Below are positions 46,301-58,123 of a DNA stretch of 64,000 nucleotides, piece by piece. The notes under the pieces are model-generated. The model searched no databases, was not told the origin of the DNA, and was given only the letters and a program-made list of their open reading frames with translations. Source of the stretch: Siderastrea siderea (taxonomy: Eukaryota; Cnidaria; Anthozoa; Scleractinia; Rhizangiidae). The stretch is taken from the NCBI GenBank assembly GCA_964030785.1, contig OZ034978.1:3520001-3584000 (forward strand). The letters run 5' to 3'. The translations under genes were made by a program, and so were the position numbers. The first letter of the stretch is position 1. Each line of letters opens with the position of its first letter.

Positions 46301-49300
46301 TTATTCACTATCTTGTAAATATGTTAAACCTTGCGAAAACCGAAAAAGCCCACGGGAGTATTACGCCAGAACAAGAGATAAATCTGGTTCAAATTCCCCA
46401 CTCTTCCGAGGCAACATTCAAATTCCTCCCTTCCCAGGCACAATGCACAGTCAAATGCCCGGGGTATGCCCGGGGGTGGAGGGATGTTGAAGCTTCAATT
46501 TGACTGGTACATAATGCAGGGCTTGAAATAACGGCTGGTCAATGGACAATGTCTGGTCAAAAATAGGTTTTGTCCGGTGAAATTCTCGGATGGCCGGACA
46601 ATGTGTCTGGTCGTTTACACTTGTAAAGAAAAATTTAATGCAGAGCTTCAGGTTTTGAATTTTTAAAGGTTCAACATTATTGGCGTTCGTGAATAAAAAG
46701 GGGAAAAGATAGAATGAGATACTACCAGACCAAGAACTTTTAATATTGATGATTTATAGTGTTTGTAAAATTTTTCGGTGGTTGCAAATGTTCGCTTTCA
46801 AGTATTCTAAATGAAGAAAGAGAGTTGGCTGTTAGTATCATTTTCCTGGCCCCTTTTAATAAGATAGAGTACTGAACCATTTCAAGATTTTAGCTTATTC
46901 ATTCTAAGCGTACGTTGTATCACATTAGTGGATGTATACGGATTCTACTTTAAGTGTTTCTTTAGCTTGTATTATTATGAGAATCAACTGGATCGCAAGC
47001 TTCAATTTTATCAACTTGATAACTTTAGTAGGTATTAAAATTTAACTGTATTGAAGACATTGAACTGAAGCGATAGTTGTATGCACAAATGTAATATTGA
47101 TTTTGCCGAATGTTGCGGCTGTACCGTGTGTTCCACTTTTCCCGCATTGAGTGTGAGGCTGCATGTACAATAAAGGCATAGAACATGTACTTGTTTGATA
47201 TGTGAACATCGTGCGGGGGTGGGGGAGGGGGAGGGGGAATTTTATAGAGATATGATGTAATGGATATTTGTCCGGCGAAAAATGGGTTGTGTCCGAGCAA
47301 AAATAGGTTTGACCGCACAACTTGACTGGCGGAAGCTGGGAAATTATTTCAAGCCCTGTAATGGCTGCTGAATTTTTGTTGAACATTTATATCAAGTATT
47401 GTTATTCCATGAAAAAAATTCACTTCACACAGTCTTACTTTTAGTGCTACATGTATATACATGTATGGTGTGTTATGATAACAATCTTCACTGCACCTTC
47501 GCTTTCAGCAATAAGTTGTTATTAATTTTCATAACCTATGTTAATTATAATAATTAGAGTTTGCCTTGGGGTTAAGTTTTCTGTTTTATTTTCTTGTAGC
47601 TTGGAAGAGGACTTTGTGAGATGGAGAGAGTGTTTCTGGCCAGCAGTTTTAAGCAAATATAACATTGATATTCGTGAAATTAAGAGGCAAGTTCTTCTTA
47701 TCACTGCGCTTTTTAGTTCAACAACTCTTGGACACATGTATTATGTAGTCTTGTCATGTTACTGTTAAGACAATTAGAATAATCAACTTGGTAAATGTCA
47801 GCATTTTGTGGAGTTAATCATTGAAATAAAATAATTCTACACAGTGTAGTGATCTCTGCATTCAGTCTTTACTTTTTTACCCATAATTAGAAATATTCTT
47901 TTGTTATTGTACCAACTACAATGAGCACTAATCACCTTTTTAACGATGTTAACTGTGATTGAAAATTAACTTGAAGATGTGTCTAATTTCTCAGTCACTT
48001 TGATTGTAAATTCTGTATTTTATTATGTGCAGTCATTGCAGAGTTGTGGTGACAAATTAATGTGTCTTGTTCTTTGCAGGAGACTATCATCTTGTATTGA
48101 ACGTCAGTTCAAACTTGTCATCCATAAAGATTTACCACAAGACAAGATTTACACTGGAGAGATGAACAAGCTTAAGTCATATCTTACTCAGCGACCGTAA
48201 GTTTAATTTTGTTTGCTACCCATACATGATTTATTATTAAAAGCAATTTGGTGCTTGTATTAATTGGCCCCCATATCCTCAGTGTTCAGTAAAGAAGTTT
48301 CTAAATTTTGCATGTTCACAAGGTCACGAGAGTCCAACATTTGGTATTGAGGGTAAACATTTAGTAATAAATATACTACTACTACTACTAATAATGATAA
48401 CTTTATTTACGTGTCTCATCTTCTAGCATCTTCAATGAAGTAGCTAATTGGGGACACCTGACTAGATTACGTCACAGTATAAGTATATGTTTGTGACTCA
48501 AGTGACTTCTTTTCGAGAAAATTTGGGACAGAGGGTGAATAAAACTCCTAGTCTAAGCCTAGAACCCAATTTCATTTACCAAGCAGATTTGTGACTCAAT
48601 CAACATTAAGCGCACAAGTTTCTGTTCGGCAATGTCAAAGTGGATCAAAATTTGGCCATATGATCCACCGTTGTTTCAAGTGCAACTACCTTTTTCATGG
48701 AACGCTTCGGTCCAGGTAGAAATTTTCCGGAAAAAGTGGTCCACCGCCAGAGGTGGTCCTCTTTGACTGGTCGGTCCGCTCTGACCGTAACTTGCTGTCC
48801 CATTTTCAGAAAGTCTTGTTTCCAGTCCCAGTTCACTGAAAAGTAATCGAAATGTCAGTCGAAACTAAATGGAATGCTTCGGTTCGGTTGGAAATTTTGT
48901 TTCTATCGAACAATGTTGTTCCATTTTCCCTTGGTTAGTTCCACTGGTCTCTGACCGGTCGGTCAGGCATAATGGAAAGCACCCCTAGTTTTTCTAATGG
49001 AAATAATGGGATAGCAGTGAGGAAAGGTGAACTATTTTTCACTCTGCTTGGGAAAGAGAGCACTAAGGGCAGTTTCATGCAGCTCAAATCTTGAAAGCTG
49101 TAAAGTATCAATCTATAGCTTAGGTAAAGAATTTTAAATTTGCAATATTTTTATGCTACAAATGAAAGAGAGGAAACTGACAGATGTTTTAATGCTACAG
49201 ACTGTTTCTCAGTGTAGAAGATGCACTACACAGTGTTAATGTTTGTACTTGTAAATATTTAAACGTTAATCGTGTTCTCCTTGTTTTGCAGGCCTTTTGA

Positions 49301-52300
49301 TGCCAAGAATCCTTTCTTGGCCCCTATCCTAGTTAATCGTGAGCTGCACAGAGCTGGAAACAGATCTTGTATGCACATTGAACTTGACATAACTGGCTCC
49401 AAAATTAAGTACGTTAATGAAATTTTAGTCCAATTGTGTGAATACAAATACATCATACTGTGTTTTTTTATCATTTTTCAGGCCGCATTTACAGTCAAAG
49501 CCGGTCAGGCGTTCTTGTCGTAAATGGACTAATGAATTCGTTAATGGAATATTGATTCCGTTCGTAGATTGAATAATCCATTCGTGAAGTGAACAATCCA
49601 ATATTCAAATTGAGCCTCGATTCAATAATCGAATGTTGTAAACAAGTAACAATTAACAATAAACAATTAACAATAACTAGTAGCTTGTAACTATTTGAGT
49701 TATCTGTAGTGTAATCCAGTAGTGCTACAGCTGTTAGGCTAAAGACAACTGGCTAGTTACATTACGGTTTTGCGCCCCATGAACTGCGTTGCCCGAAAAG
49801 TGTGGGGTATCCATGATGCTGTGCGCGCTCACAAAGCATGCCGCCATTTTCGGTTCTCTTTGACTTCAATACCGAATATTCCCAAAAGGGATTTATACGG
49901 CTGTCCTTCCCGTCCATGAAAAGACAACATTTTTCGCACATTTCCACAATAGCAATTATTGCTATTGTGGAAATGTGCGAAAAATGTTCTCACTTTCGAT
50001 TAATGCTGGCTGTAGAGGAAATGAATATTGCTCAACCAGAAAAGTGCAAAAAATATTTCATTTATTACAAAGAAAACTTCGAGCGACCGCCGCGTGGGAA
50101 TACACTTAAGCTTACACGAGTCGTGTGGAAATCTACACAGTCATCGATCATCTGCTGTTGTCTGTTTAAACGAAGAATTTTATTACGTGATTGATCGATC
50201 GTTTGCTTGTTTTCCTAATAGTTTTTCCGTTAATTCTAACCCATTTAAAAAATCTACGGACTTCACACGACATGTTCATACTGCTTCACGTTTATTTTAA
50301 TTTCAGGTGTGAATTATTTTTAACAATAGAGGTTAAACCGCGATGGCTTTCCTAATTATGGGCATTGTTCCTCGATGAATAGGTCATTGATTCGAACGCT
50401 GAGAGCAGAAACAATGGTTATGACATTGATGTACACTCGGGACTTGAATGATTGCCAGTTTTGCACCTTGTTACGCATGCCCTGTACGTTTTTTTGGAAG
50501 CTAATTTGCATGTTCGATCGATGTGTTTCATGGGGCGCAAAACCGTAATGCATCGTAACCTTTATCAGTGGGATGGTGGGATTTGAGGAGACCTTACTAT
50601 TTCAAACAAGATCAAAATGCTGTTAAGGATGTTACTTTTAGGGCTCTAGTCTTTCTTAGGGGGTAATCTTCAAATCTCCTAGAATCAGAGTTAAGGTGAA
50701 TGCATTCAGTACTCTTGTTCGACTGCAAGTTGAATATGCCGCTCCAATCAAGCAAACTGTGGATGAAATCATTTCCAACTCAGCATTATGTGCCTCTTGC
50801 ACTACAGTATATATAACTTCTATATGACGAAGTCCTCGGTATAATGTACCATATTTACAGCCCAGTAATAGTAAAATGTATGGAAAAGTACCCCGATATA
50901 ATGAACCCTTGATAAAACGAACCAATCTCCCCAGTCCCTTGGCACTTCGTTAAATTGAGGTTCAACTGCATATGTTCATGTATGACTTGATTTTGTGGAA
51001 AAAATAAATAAAACTGTTGAAGAGTGTCAAGTAATGCATTTCAACATTAATTTTATTTCAAGGTACGAAGCTGGGGACCATGTTGCGGTGTATCCTTCTA
51101 ATGACACTGAACTTGTGGAGAAGCTTGGAAGCTTGTTAAATGTTGATCTTGATGCAATAATCTCACTTAAGAACACTGATGGTAAGGTTAACATTACTAT
51201 TACAGTTTCTAAAATGCTTTATTAGAGGCATAGTTTTATGTGCAACGCTTTCCAATTGAAGGGCTTGGCAGAAAAAGCCCTGCATAAGTGATGATATGGC
51301 CTTAAAATTCAACGTTCCCCAATTTAGCTTAGCTTTGGAATCAGGCAGATTGGTTAAAAAATGTGAGAACTTAAATGACCCTGCTGGTAAGACCTTTAGA
51401 CTTGTTGTTTAATATACTTAATTAAGTACTTAAGTAGTTAATTAGAGCAATTTTCAATTATTGTGTTGGTCTTGCCTTACTGTGCTCAGTGATTAGTGAA
51501 CAAAAACTTGCTCCATTTCTTAACCAAAAAGGCAATCACAAGTAATTTAACCAAATCTAACTGTGACTTACGTTTTTCTGCACTCGGCGCTTGTTACACG
51601 CTTTTTTTGAGTTCGGATTGCCTCACTGTGTTGGATTACCTGTTTTGATTATTCAGATTACACTAATTTCTTGGATTTTGCTTTTACCACACTCACTTGA
51701 AAACCACTCTATTAAGGTACCGGTATTAAGATAGGTCCATGGGTAAAGTATGAAGGACATGGATTTTTCTGACCCATAACATAAAACTTCATTTAATCTC
51801 GAATTTACAGAGTAGCATTTCTGCTAATTTCTTTGAGCTAGCTAGAGTTACAAAATGAGTAAACTACATAATAATGACCAGTGAATTGGTTTTACAGTGA
51901 ATTTCTCCTAAAAAACCCCCTTCTTTTCAGACTGCGAGCAATTGTTTTATTTTCCTCAGATCCTATGCCTGAGCAGACGTGTGTAAACTATGGAATTCAA
52001 TGGTAAAATCAAGTGCAGATCTGCTCACCACTCGTGCTTTACTCTTTGAACTTCTCTCGTTTTCTTCATGCTAAACAAATAAGGAGAAGAAATAGAGTCC
52101 TTGCAGTCTAACTTCTTTTAAATTCCCCTCACTTGCCTCACTGAGAAATCAAATAATCATTGATACTCTTTGCAGTGATATGTTGTTTCTTTTTTCAGAG
52201 GACTCCCCCAAGAAGCATCCTTTCCCTTGTCCCACTACATACCGCACCGCCCTGATGCACTATGTGGACATTGCCAGTGTTGTCAAGACTCACGTGTTGA

Positions 52301-55300
52301 GAGAATTAGCAGAATATGCAAAGGATTTTGAGCACAAAGAGTTTCTCCTGAACATTACAGATACGACAGAGGAGGCAAAAGTAGGTTTCCATTTGTGCTG
52401 TCTATGTTGATTCCAGACACACCATGGAGTAAAGGGGGGGGGGGGGGGTCTCAAATTCCTTCTCCATTTTCAGGGCACCCCTGCTGCCCAAAATAGTAAA
52501 AATAGTGCTGAAAGATTTTGCCCTAAAAAAGAAAGAATTTGTAGTAACAAGCATGTATCTGCAAACTTTCAGAAACAATACCATGACTGGGTTTTGCATC
52601 CTCACCGGCACATTGTTGCAGTATTGGAGGACCTTCCGTCACTGAGGCCTCCCTTGGATCACCTGTTGGAGCTCCTGCCTCGCCTACAGTGTCGCTATTA
52701 CTCCATCTCATCATCACCAAAGGTAGCATTGCAAAACGGAAAATACTTAACTTGTTTTCATCTTTTTACAACAAAGCTGACTTGTCTACTTCAAGCGGAC
52801 CTTGATGAATTTGGAACAAAAAATCTGGATAATCAAGAGTTCTGATTGTTGACAAGAATGAATATTTTCCTGAAAGAATCCATTACTGAATGGATCATCA
52901 AACACGAGTTATGTGAGCGATCGTGGTGGTTATTTTCAGAGGAAACTATTTACAGAAGCTAAAATAGCTGCATGTTTGATTTCATTTTTTCTGATGGTGT
53001 TCTCAATCAGTTTTCAGTGAAAAACGTGGAGCACGCAAAGCCTTTTTCAACGATTTACCTGCAATTTTTCTACTGGAAATTGTTGCAACCATCTCTTAAC
53101 CCTTTAAGCCCTGATATAAAAATGCATATTCTCCTTACTGTTCTCCATACATTTCTTATGGAACTAGTTAGGAGAATTTGTCTAAATATCAAGACATCTT
53201 ACCCTTGGTGATTACTTCCTTTATTCTCATCACTTGAATGTTTGAGCAAGTAGTGATAATGTAAAGAGAAATTTCATTTTTATCACTGGTAGGACTTACA
53301 AGGTTAAAAAGATTAGGACCACTGAGACAAGTCTGGATAATCTAAGAGTCTGGATAACCGAGGTGTGACTGTAGTGCCCTCATACTGTGAAATGAGTATC
53401 TTTTGATCAAATTGCTTTGTTTTGTAGATGCACCCGACCTCCATTCACATCACCGCTGTCGTTGTTAGATGGACCACGTCCACTGGCAGGGAACAGAAGG
53501 GTGTGGCTACTACCTGGCTGGCAACCAAGAAACCTAAAGGTAAAAGGAGAACAACAGGATTTTTGGGTTGCTTTTTCCGTAAAGCTCTATTAAGCCCCCG
53601 GGGGGGGGGGGGTGATTAATTTCAGGCCTCATGAATGGGGGGGGTGGGCTTATTGGAGAGGGGGGTTATTTTAAATCTTTAAACATGTAATCTTATCAAG
53701 AAAGACTGGACAACTTTATGTGTGGTTTTCTCACTCACTCGCATGTTCGTTTTGCTTGACTATACCTGCTCGGAAAGAGAGACTGCTTGTAGTCTATTGG
53801 ACCTCAGATCCTAAGGTCAGTTATTTGAGACCTGGTCCCTGCCATTGTGTTGTTTCCCAAGACAAGAAGCTCTACTCTACACAGTCTTCTTCCTTTTAGA
53901 TTAATAACGAGAACCAGCAACGGTCTGCAGGGGGTAACCCTACTGTGGACTAGCATCCCATCCAGGGGGAATTAGCAATACTCTTAGTTGCTATATTCTA
54001 CAAAAACTGTGTTAAGCTCCGGCCATGTTGGTGACCTGTGGCTCTTATGTGACTTTACATTGCTTTACTTACGCACTTTGATTAGGGTGGCTTTGCAGTC
54101 TTAATTTTTTTCTAGAAATTTAAATGCTTCGAACGTTTTCTAAAGCATTTTGTTGTGTTGTTACAGAAGGAGACGTTCCCCGCATTCCAATCTTTGTTCG
54201 TAAAACACAGTTCCGCCTGCCATTCAAGTCAATCACCCCTGTCATCATGGTTGGACCAGGAACTGGCTTGGCGCCATTTAGAGGATTTATACAGGATAGA
54301 CACATTCAGAAGCAGAATGGTCAGTAAATTGCCACTACTTTACCTTTATTTTTGTAGTAAAAAATTTTCCGGGTCCAGGGTTATTCGAGAAGTTATCTTG
54401 TTAGAGGCATTGCCCTCTTTGGAGATTAAAAAAATTACTTGGACTTCTTATATGCAACTTTCGGATTTAAGGGGTATATTGGTGGTGTAAATTGATATTA
54501 TGAGATGATTTAATTTGTTGTGGTTTGTAGTTGTCTTATTTGCTGTGTCTTCCAGTTTATAGTGAAACCAGTGCAAACGATTGGAAAATGGCCATGTTCG
54601 AAAAAGTTTTCCTAACATTTAAACTCTTTGTCAATGTAAGGCCCTTGCTTTAAGGTTTCAATATTTCCACTCAAAACCGTTAGACATTGATGAATTCGGC
54701 AAGTTAAGTTCGCGTTTGGGTATCCTGTGGAATGTTTTTAAATGATTCTGGAGGACGTTGAATAATGTTGAACAAAGTCTGATTTCCATCAAACATTCTT
54801 GTGAAAACGTTGTATTCAATAATGTGCGATAGTGTTGATTCCGTTTGACGGAGGCTTTCAAAGGTCTTCTTTGCAAATCTTTATTCTAATGATTATAATA
54901 ATGATGATGATGATGACGATGCCGCTGCTGCACCGTTACTCCAACTGAACACAATATCGGTAAGAACCCCAATACCACGCCACACTTGACGTGGTATTGC
55001 TAATTTTTTCCACCAGTTTTTAATTGCGCTAGTTCTACAAAGCCGCACTCCAGAGTAAACCCTGAGGGTCCGGGAAAGAAGAGCCGTTTGGGTGAAGAGA
55101 CACACCGTACCGTATTTTTTTTTTGCCGTCACAGCCTAAAGCGTAACCGAGGGATATTGAATGATCTCATCAGTGTCACCAAGTACACGGAGGATACGGG
55201 TGAGTCAGTTTCCCCGTTTTTTGTTTTTCGCTTTAACACCCACTTTTCTTTTTTGCCCGTAGGGAAAGAAATCGGTGAAACAGTGTTGTTTTTCGGCTGC

Positions 55301-58123
55301 CGGAAGAAGAGCGAAGACTATATTTACGAGGACGAACTTACCTCGTATTCACAGGACGGCACTCTTGCCAAGCTACATGTGGCTTTTTCCAGGGATCAGG
55401 TAGGAGAACACGCGAGGAAAATGCGCTCTATAATCACACTATCACTACCGTCACCACTGCTGGAGGAAACATAATCTTCGAGGCTGAACTGTCAAGAGAT
55501 ATAACTGGCCCATTTCTTCCCTTTACCGCATAATTTCATCCCCGCAATCGTCACTTTGGGTTGAAAAAGGTTTTCAAAATGCTTGGCCAGAAGAATTAAC
55601 TTTTTCTTAGTAATGAGAACTTGTCCTCTGCTAGAGATAAACTCGTTATGCGAGTCAGTCATGAAACATTAATCTTTTCCCGTGCTTGATACATGAAATC
55701 TATCACGTTATATTTAAGTTTGCGTTTTCCTTGTGTAGCCCGTTTTCACCCAATGTAACGCGAACTGATCAAATAAGTGCATCAGTGGAGTTTGATAGGA
55801 AAAAATCCGAGCAATTAGCGGCTTGAGTCGATCATATCTCATTCGCGAGCATGGTGGCGTTTTCTTTATACTGGACACGTGGAAATGGCAGTGAACAATC
55901 ACTAGAGGAAGATCAAAAATTGTTCGTCAACTCTTGTTTCGAGGGTATCCCCTGAAGTGCCGCAAACAAAACTAACGCCTTCTGTCAGTATCCAAACTCG
56001 ATACTCCTTATTTATCCCTCACATGACATATTTTCCAACCACAGATAAATCAACACTTGATAGTCTGGCGACTGACAAACTTATTGTCCTAGGATTCGAA
56101 ATTGAAGTGACATTTAGAAATGTTGGTTTTTGAGGAACATTTAAGGATAAGGTTTTTGAGGAGGAAGGGGAACCAAAAAAAATCCTTGGAGCCATGATGA
56201 AAACAAACCAGAAATTCGACCCACGTATGGGTTCAACTTTGAGGTTCGAAACGTTGGCACATGGGTGTGAAGCGAGTGCTCATATCAGAGGCCATCTCTG
56301 TCCTAAAGTCATAATTCGTAAGAGTGCCATATTAGCATATAATGCCATAACTTGATCAATAATTGGTAGATTGTTATGAAATTTTGCCACCAAGATGGTC
56401 TTGTGAAGATCGGCTTATGGAAAGGATAAAATCTTGTTCCTCTGCTATAAGCGATATGGTTAACCATCCCTGTAACTTTATTACTCTTTTTCCATAACAC
56501 TTGTGGGACTTAAGACATATCTTACATTAATCAATGCATCGAGAACTGCAAAATAAGCTATAGTTGAAAAGTACTTTCTAATATAAACAAGGCTCAGGAC
56601 GTTTTTGAAAGCCATATCTTCCCTCATGTAGGATTATATAATCTATCAAATACACTCATCGTGCTTTAAAATGGTATATCATACATGGGCATGGAATTTG
56701 TAGTATCTGATCTGGCAAAAAATGGCGTTTGCCTTTGGTAACTGCAAAATGTCATGGATGTGGGCTCAACGGGTTAAGACAGAACACGACCTTTGAACTA
56801 CCTAGTTTTCACAGTCTCTATCTTGTTATGGTGTTCTGTAGGCTATCTCGCCTGAAACTAGGAACTAAAGATGTGATTTGATTTTGTTAGGAAAAGAAAG
56901 TGTATGTTCAAAACCACATGGCGGAGAACAAGGAGTATATTTGGAAGATACTGGATAGCGGAGGTCACATCTATGTTTGTGGGTAGGTAGCTTTGTTTTG
57001 CTGTTACGCTATACCGTTCGACAGCGTCAAGAATGTTGATCAAGTGCTATCAGACTTTGTCACCTATAAATCAAAGAATGGTCAGCACTTTACAGATTAT
57101 ATCTTGTAAAGACAGTATGTCTCGGGGTTGTAGAGTAAAGCAAATGAATAAAACGTAAAATTGGAACAGAACAACAGAGTGGGAAAGGTCCTGTTTTTGG
57201 AATTGAACGAATAGGTGATTTTCACGATGGCGTCATTTTACTGCAACTACCAGAATTGCACCATCTAAATAAGAAAAGAGCAAGCAAAATGGTCAGAAAA
57301 GAGACAGTGTCTTGTCAGTCGTGATAGTAGAAGCAACTCAATGATCTCGGAGAAGCAAGGGAAGTCTAAAAGGTTTTAAGATGTTCCCGTGATCAACAGT
57401 TAAGCAGTTTTCAATTGAGTGTCGAAATTAATTTGCGTTTTATTTCCCTGCTTGATTGGTTGCCAGAATAAAAAATTTCGCGCCACTTTCCCAACCAATC
57501 AGATGTAAAAACAAAACCAAGTGTGTCTTGCTCGCACGCGTTTCCCCGCGCTTGGCGCCAGTTCCTTGTAATTGCTCCGAGTTCTGATTGGTTCAAATCG
57601 TTAGAGCGCTTTTAAAATGGGTGTCGTAAAGCCAAAACCAAATTACGCCAGCCAATCAAAACAAACACAAATTGCCCAATCAACCAATCAGAACTCAAAG
57701 CAAATACATGTAACCGCGCCAAGCGCGGGAAAACGCGTGCGAGCAAGTCGCGATTGGTTTAGGTTTTGCTTCTGATTGGTCGAGAAAGTGGCGCGAGATT
57801 TTTTAACCAATCACGGAGCGATATAAAGCAAAGCCAAAGCAAAACGCTAATTAAAATCGACACTCGACTAAAAAGCGCTCTATTGTGCCTGTTGAGATAA
57901 GTCAGAGAAATTAAGCTGGTTTTAGTTTTACGACACTCGGTTGAAAACTGCTCTAACCAATAACGTTTTGGGTTTTAGCGACGCTCGCAACATGGCGCGT
58001 GACGTGCACAATTTGTTGGTGGCGATTGTAAAGGAGAATGCAGGAATCTCTGAGAATGAAGCCACAGATTACGTCAAGCGGCTCAGCGCCAAGGGAAGAT
58101 ATTCAGTTGATGTTTGGAGCTAA
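39929..58123 (+). CDS. POR: NADPH-cytochrome P450 reductase, 16 coding exons, complete
   Basis: Exons: 39929-40074, 43445-43502, 44180-44308, 45300-45449, 45777-45901, 47600-47686, 48080-48196, 49292-49408, 51063-51181, 52199-52380, 52573-52722, 53428-53539, 54167-54319, 55263-55399, 56891-56982, 57979-58123. They join in frame to 672 aa, the usual length. The ER anchor is a single N-terminal helix ([18 protein letters not shown]). FMN domain: [26 protein letters not shown] and [15 protein letters not shown]. Linker/FAD domain: [35 protein letters not shown] and GVATTWL. NADPH domain: [40 protein letters not shown] and the C-terminal VWS with the Trp that stacks on FAD. It carries electrons from NADPH via FAD and FMN to microsomal P450s. 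All introns are GT-AG except intron 6, which has a GC donor (47687). Every key motif is intact. Confidence 0.97.
40436..40835. repeat. Dispersed repeat with CCTGTTTAGGACAAA units, copy 1
   Basis: This begins near GAGGGCACTTGACCCATGTTTGG and contains several CCTG(T/A)TTAGGACA phrases. A homologous copy lies at 59700-60118. It sits in intron 1 of the reductase gene. It has no ORF and unclear ends; poly-G/poly-C runs at the ends of copy 2 suggest an element of the poly-G-capped type. Confidence 0.6.
41216..41437. repeat. Large imperfect hairpin in reductase intron 1
   Basis: 41216-41316 and 41334-41437 are inverted copies with roughly 80-85% identity, meeting at TGTCTCA / TGAGACA around a 17-base spacer. 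Both strands therefore read the same peptide-like stretch (IFLWF/[15 protein letters not shown]), an artefact of the symmetry. It is probably an old foldback element. Confidence 0.65.
41589..41618. repeat. 30-bp perfect palindrome
   Basis: GGTAACGAAGCTATT is followed directly by its reverse complement, with no spacer, in intron 1 of the reductase gene. There is no sign of a larger element around it. Confidence 0.8.
42577..42770 (+). mobile_element. tRNA-derived SINE, truncated copy in reductase intron 1
   Basis: The head has an A-box-like GGATGGCGCAGTACTGAGAG and a B-box-like GGTTCGATTCCC. The body (GGTTGAGTTTGTTGTTGG, TTGCTCCGAGGGTTTTTC) is shared with the longer copy at 61166-61437. This copy lacks the 3' part and tail. 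Confidence 0.75.
42771..43284. mobile_element. MITE with ACCTTATTA ends and AATTAACGC subterminal repeats
   Basis: The left end reads ACCTTATTAAAGGAAAATAA and the right end, reverse-complemented, ACCTTATTATAGGAAATAAT. Many copies of (A)AATTAACG(C) lie inside, mostly towards the ends (42810-42930 and 43140-43250). It is about 0.5 kb with no ORF, in reductase intron 1. Confidence 0.65.
43322..43375. repeat. (ATT)n microsatellite
   Basis: About 18 uninterrupted ATT units. A shorter ATT run lies at 41010-41033 in the same intron. Confidence 0.95.
45940..46500. repeat. Repeat with inverted TTCAAAT-CCCC-type ends in reductase intron 5
   Basis: Phrases such as TTCAAATTCCC, TTCAAATGCCCC and their inverted or direct variants (TCAAATGCCCGGGG) occur at both ends of this segment (45945-45990 and 46385-46470). 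This suggests a degraded MITE with subterminal repeats. The exact ends are not fixed. Confidence 0.4.
46517..47358. mobile_element. hAT-like MITE with CAGGGCTTGAAATAA ends in reductase intron 5
   Basis: The left end CAGGGCTTGAAATAA (46517-46531) and right end TTATTTCAAGCCCTG (47344-47358) are perfect 15-bp inverted repeats. TAATG flanks both sides (46512-46516, 47359-47363). Short GGTCAA/TGTCCGG motifs lie near both ends. CAGGG ends suggest the hAT superfamily, but its usual duplication is 8 bp, so the assignment is tentative. There is no ORF. Confidence 0.72.
49760..50551. mobile_element. MITE with CATTACGGTTTTGCGCCCCA ends in reductase intron 8
   Basis: 49760-49783 and the reverse complement of 50528-50551 agree over about 24 bp. 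If the outermost CAT/ATG is read as flank, the element is bounded by TA on both sides, as in Tc1/mariner elements. The interior includes a perfect hairpin at 49927-49987 and no ORF. Confidence 0.65.
49927..49987. repeat. Perfect 29-bp-arm hairpin inside the intron 8 MITE
   Basis: ACATTTTTCGCACATTTCCA...GCAA pairs perfectly with its complement across a 3-base TTA spacer (29+3+29). It is inside the MITE at 49760-50551 and may mark a second, nested foldback element. Confidence 0.85.
53590..53830. repeat. Poly-G repeat and partial MITE in reductase intron 12
   Basis: A CCCCC-G run at 53596-53612 and further G runs to 53675 resemble other poly-G-capped repeats in the window. 53750-53805 (CTCGGAAAGAGAGACTGCTTGTAGTCTA) resembles the right end of the MITE at 60647-60957. 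Confidence 0.45.
57404..57951. mobile_element. MITE with GCAGTTTTCAATTGAGTGTCG ends next to the last reductase exon
   Basis: The left end (GCAGTTTTCAATTGAGTGTC, 57404) and right end (GACACTCGGTTGAAAACTGC, ending 57951) are inverted repeats of about 21 bp. A second, inner GTCGAAATTAATT / AATTAAAATCGAC pair suggests duplicated ends. Inverted GC-rich blocks around GCAAGTCGC/CTCGCACGCG and repeated ATTGGTT motifs fill the interior. The right end stops 27 bp before exon 16 of the reductase (57979). Confidence 0.7.
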
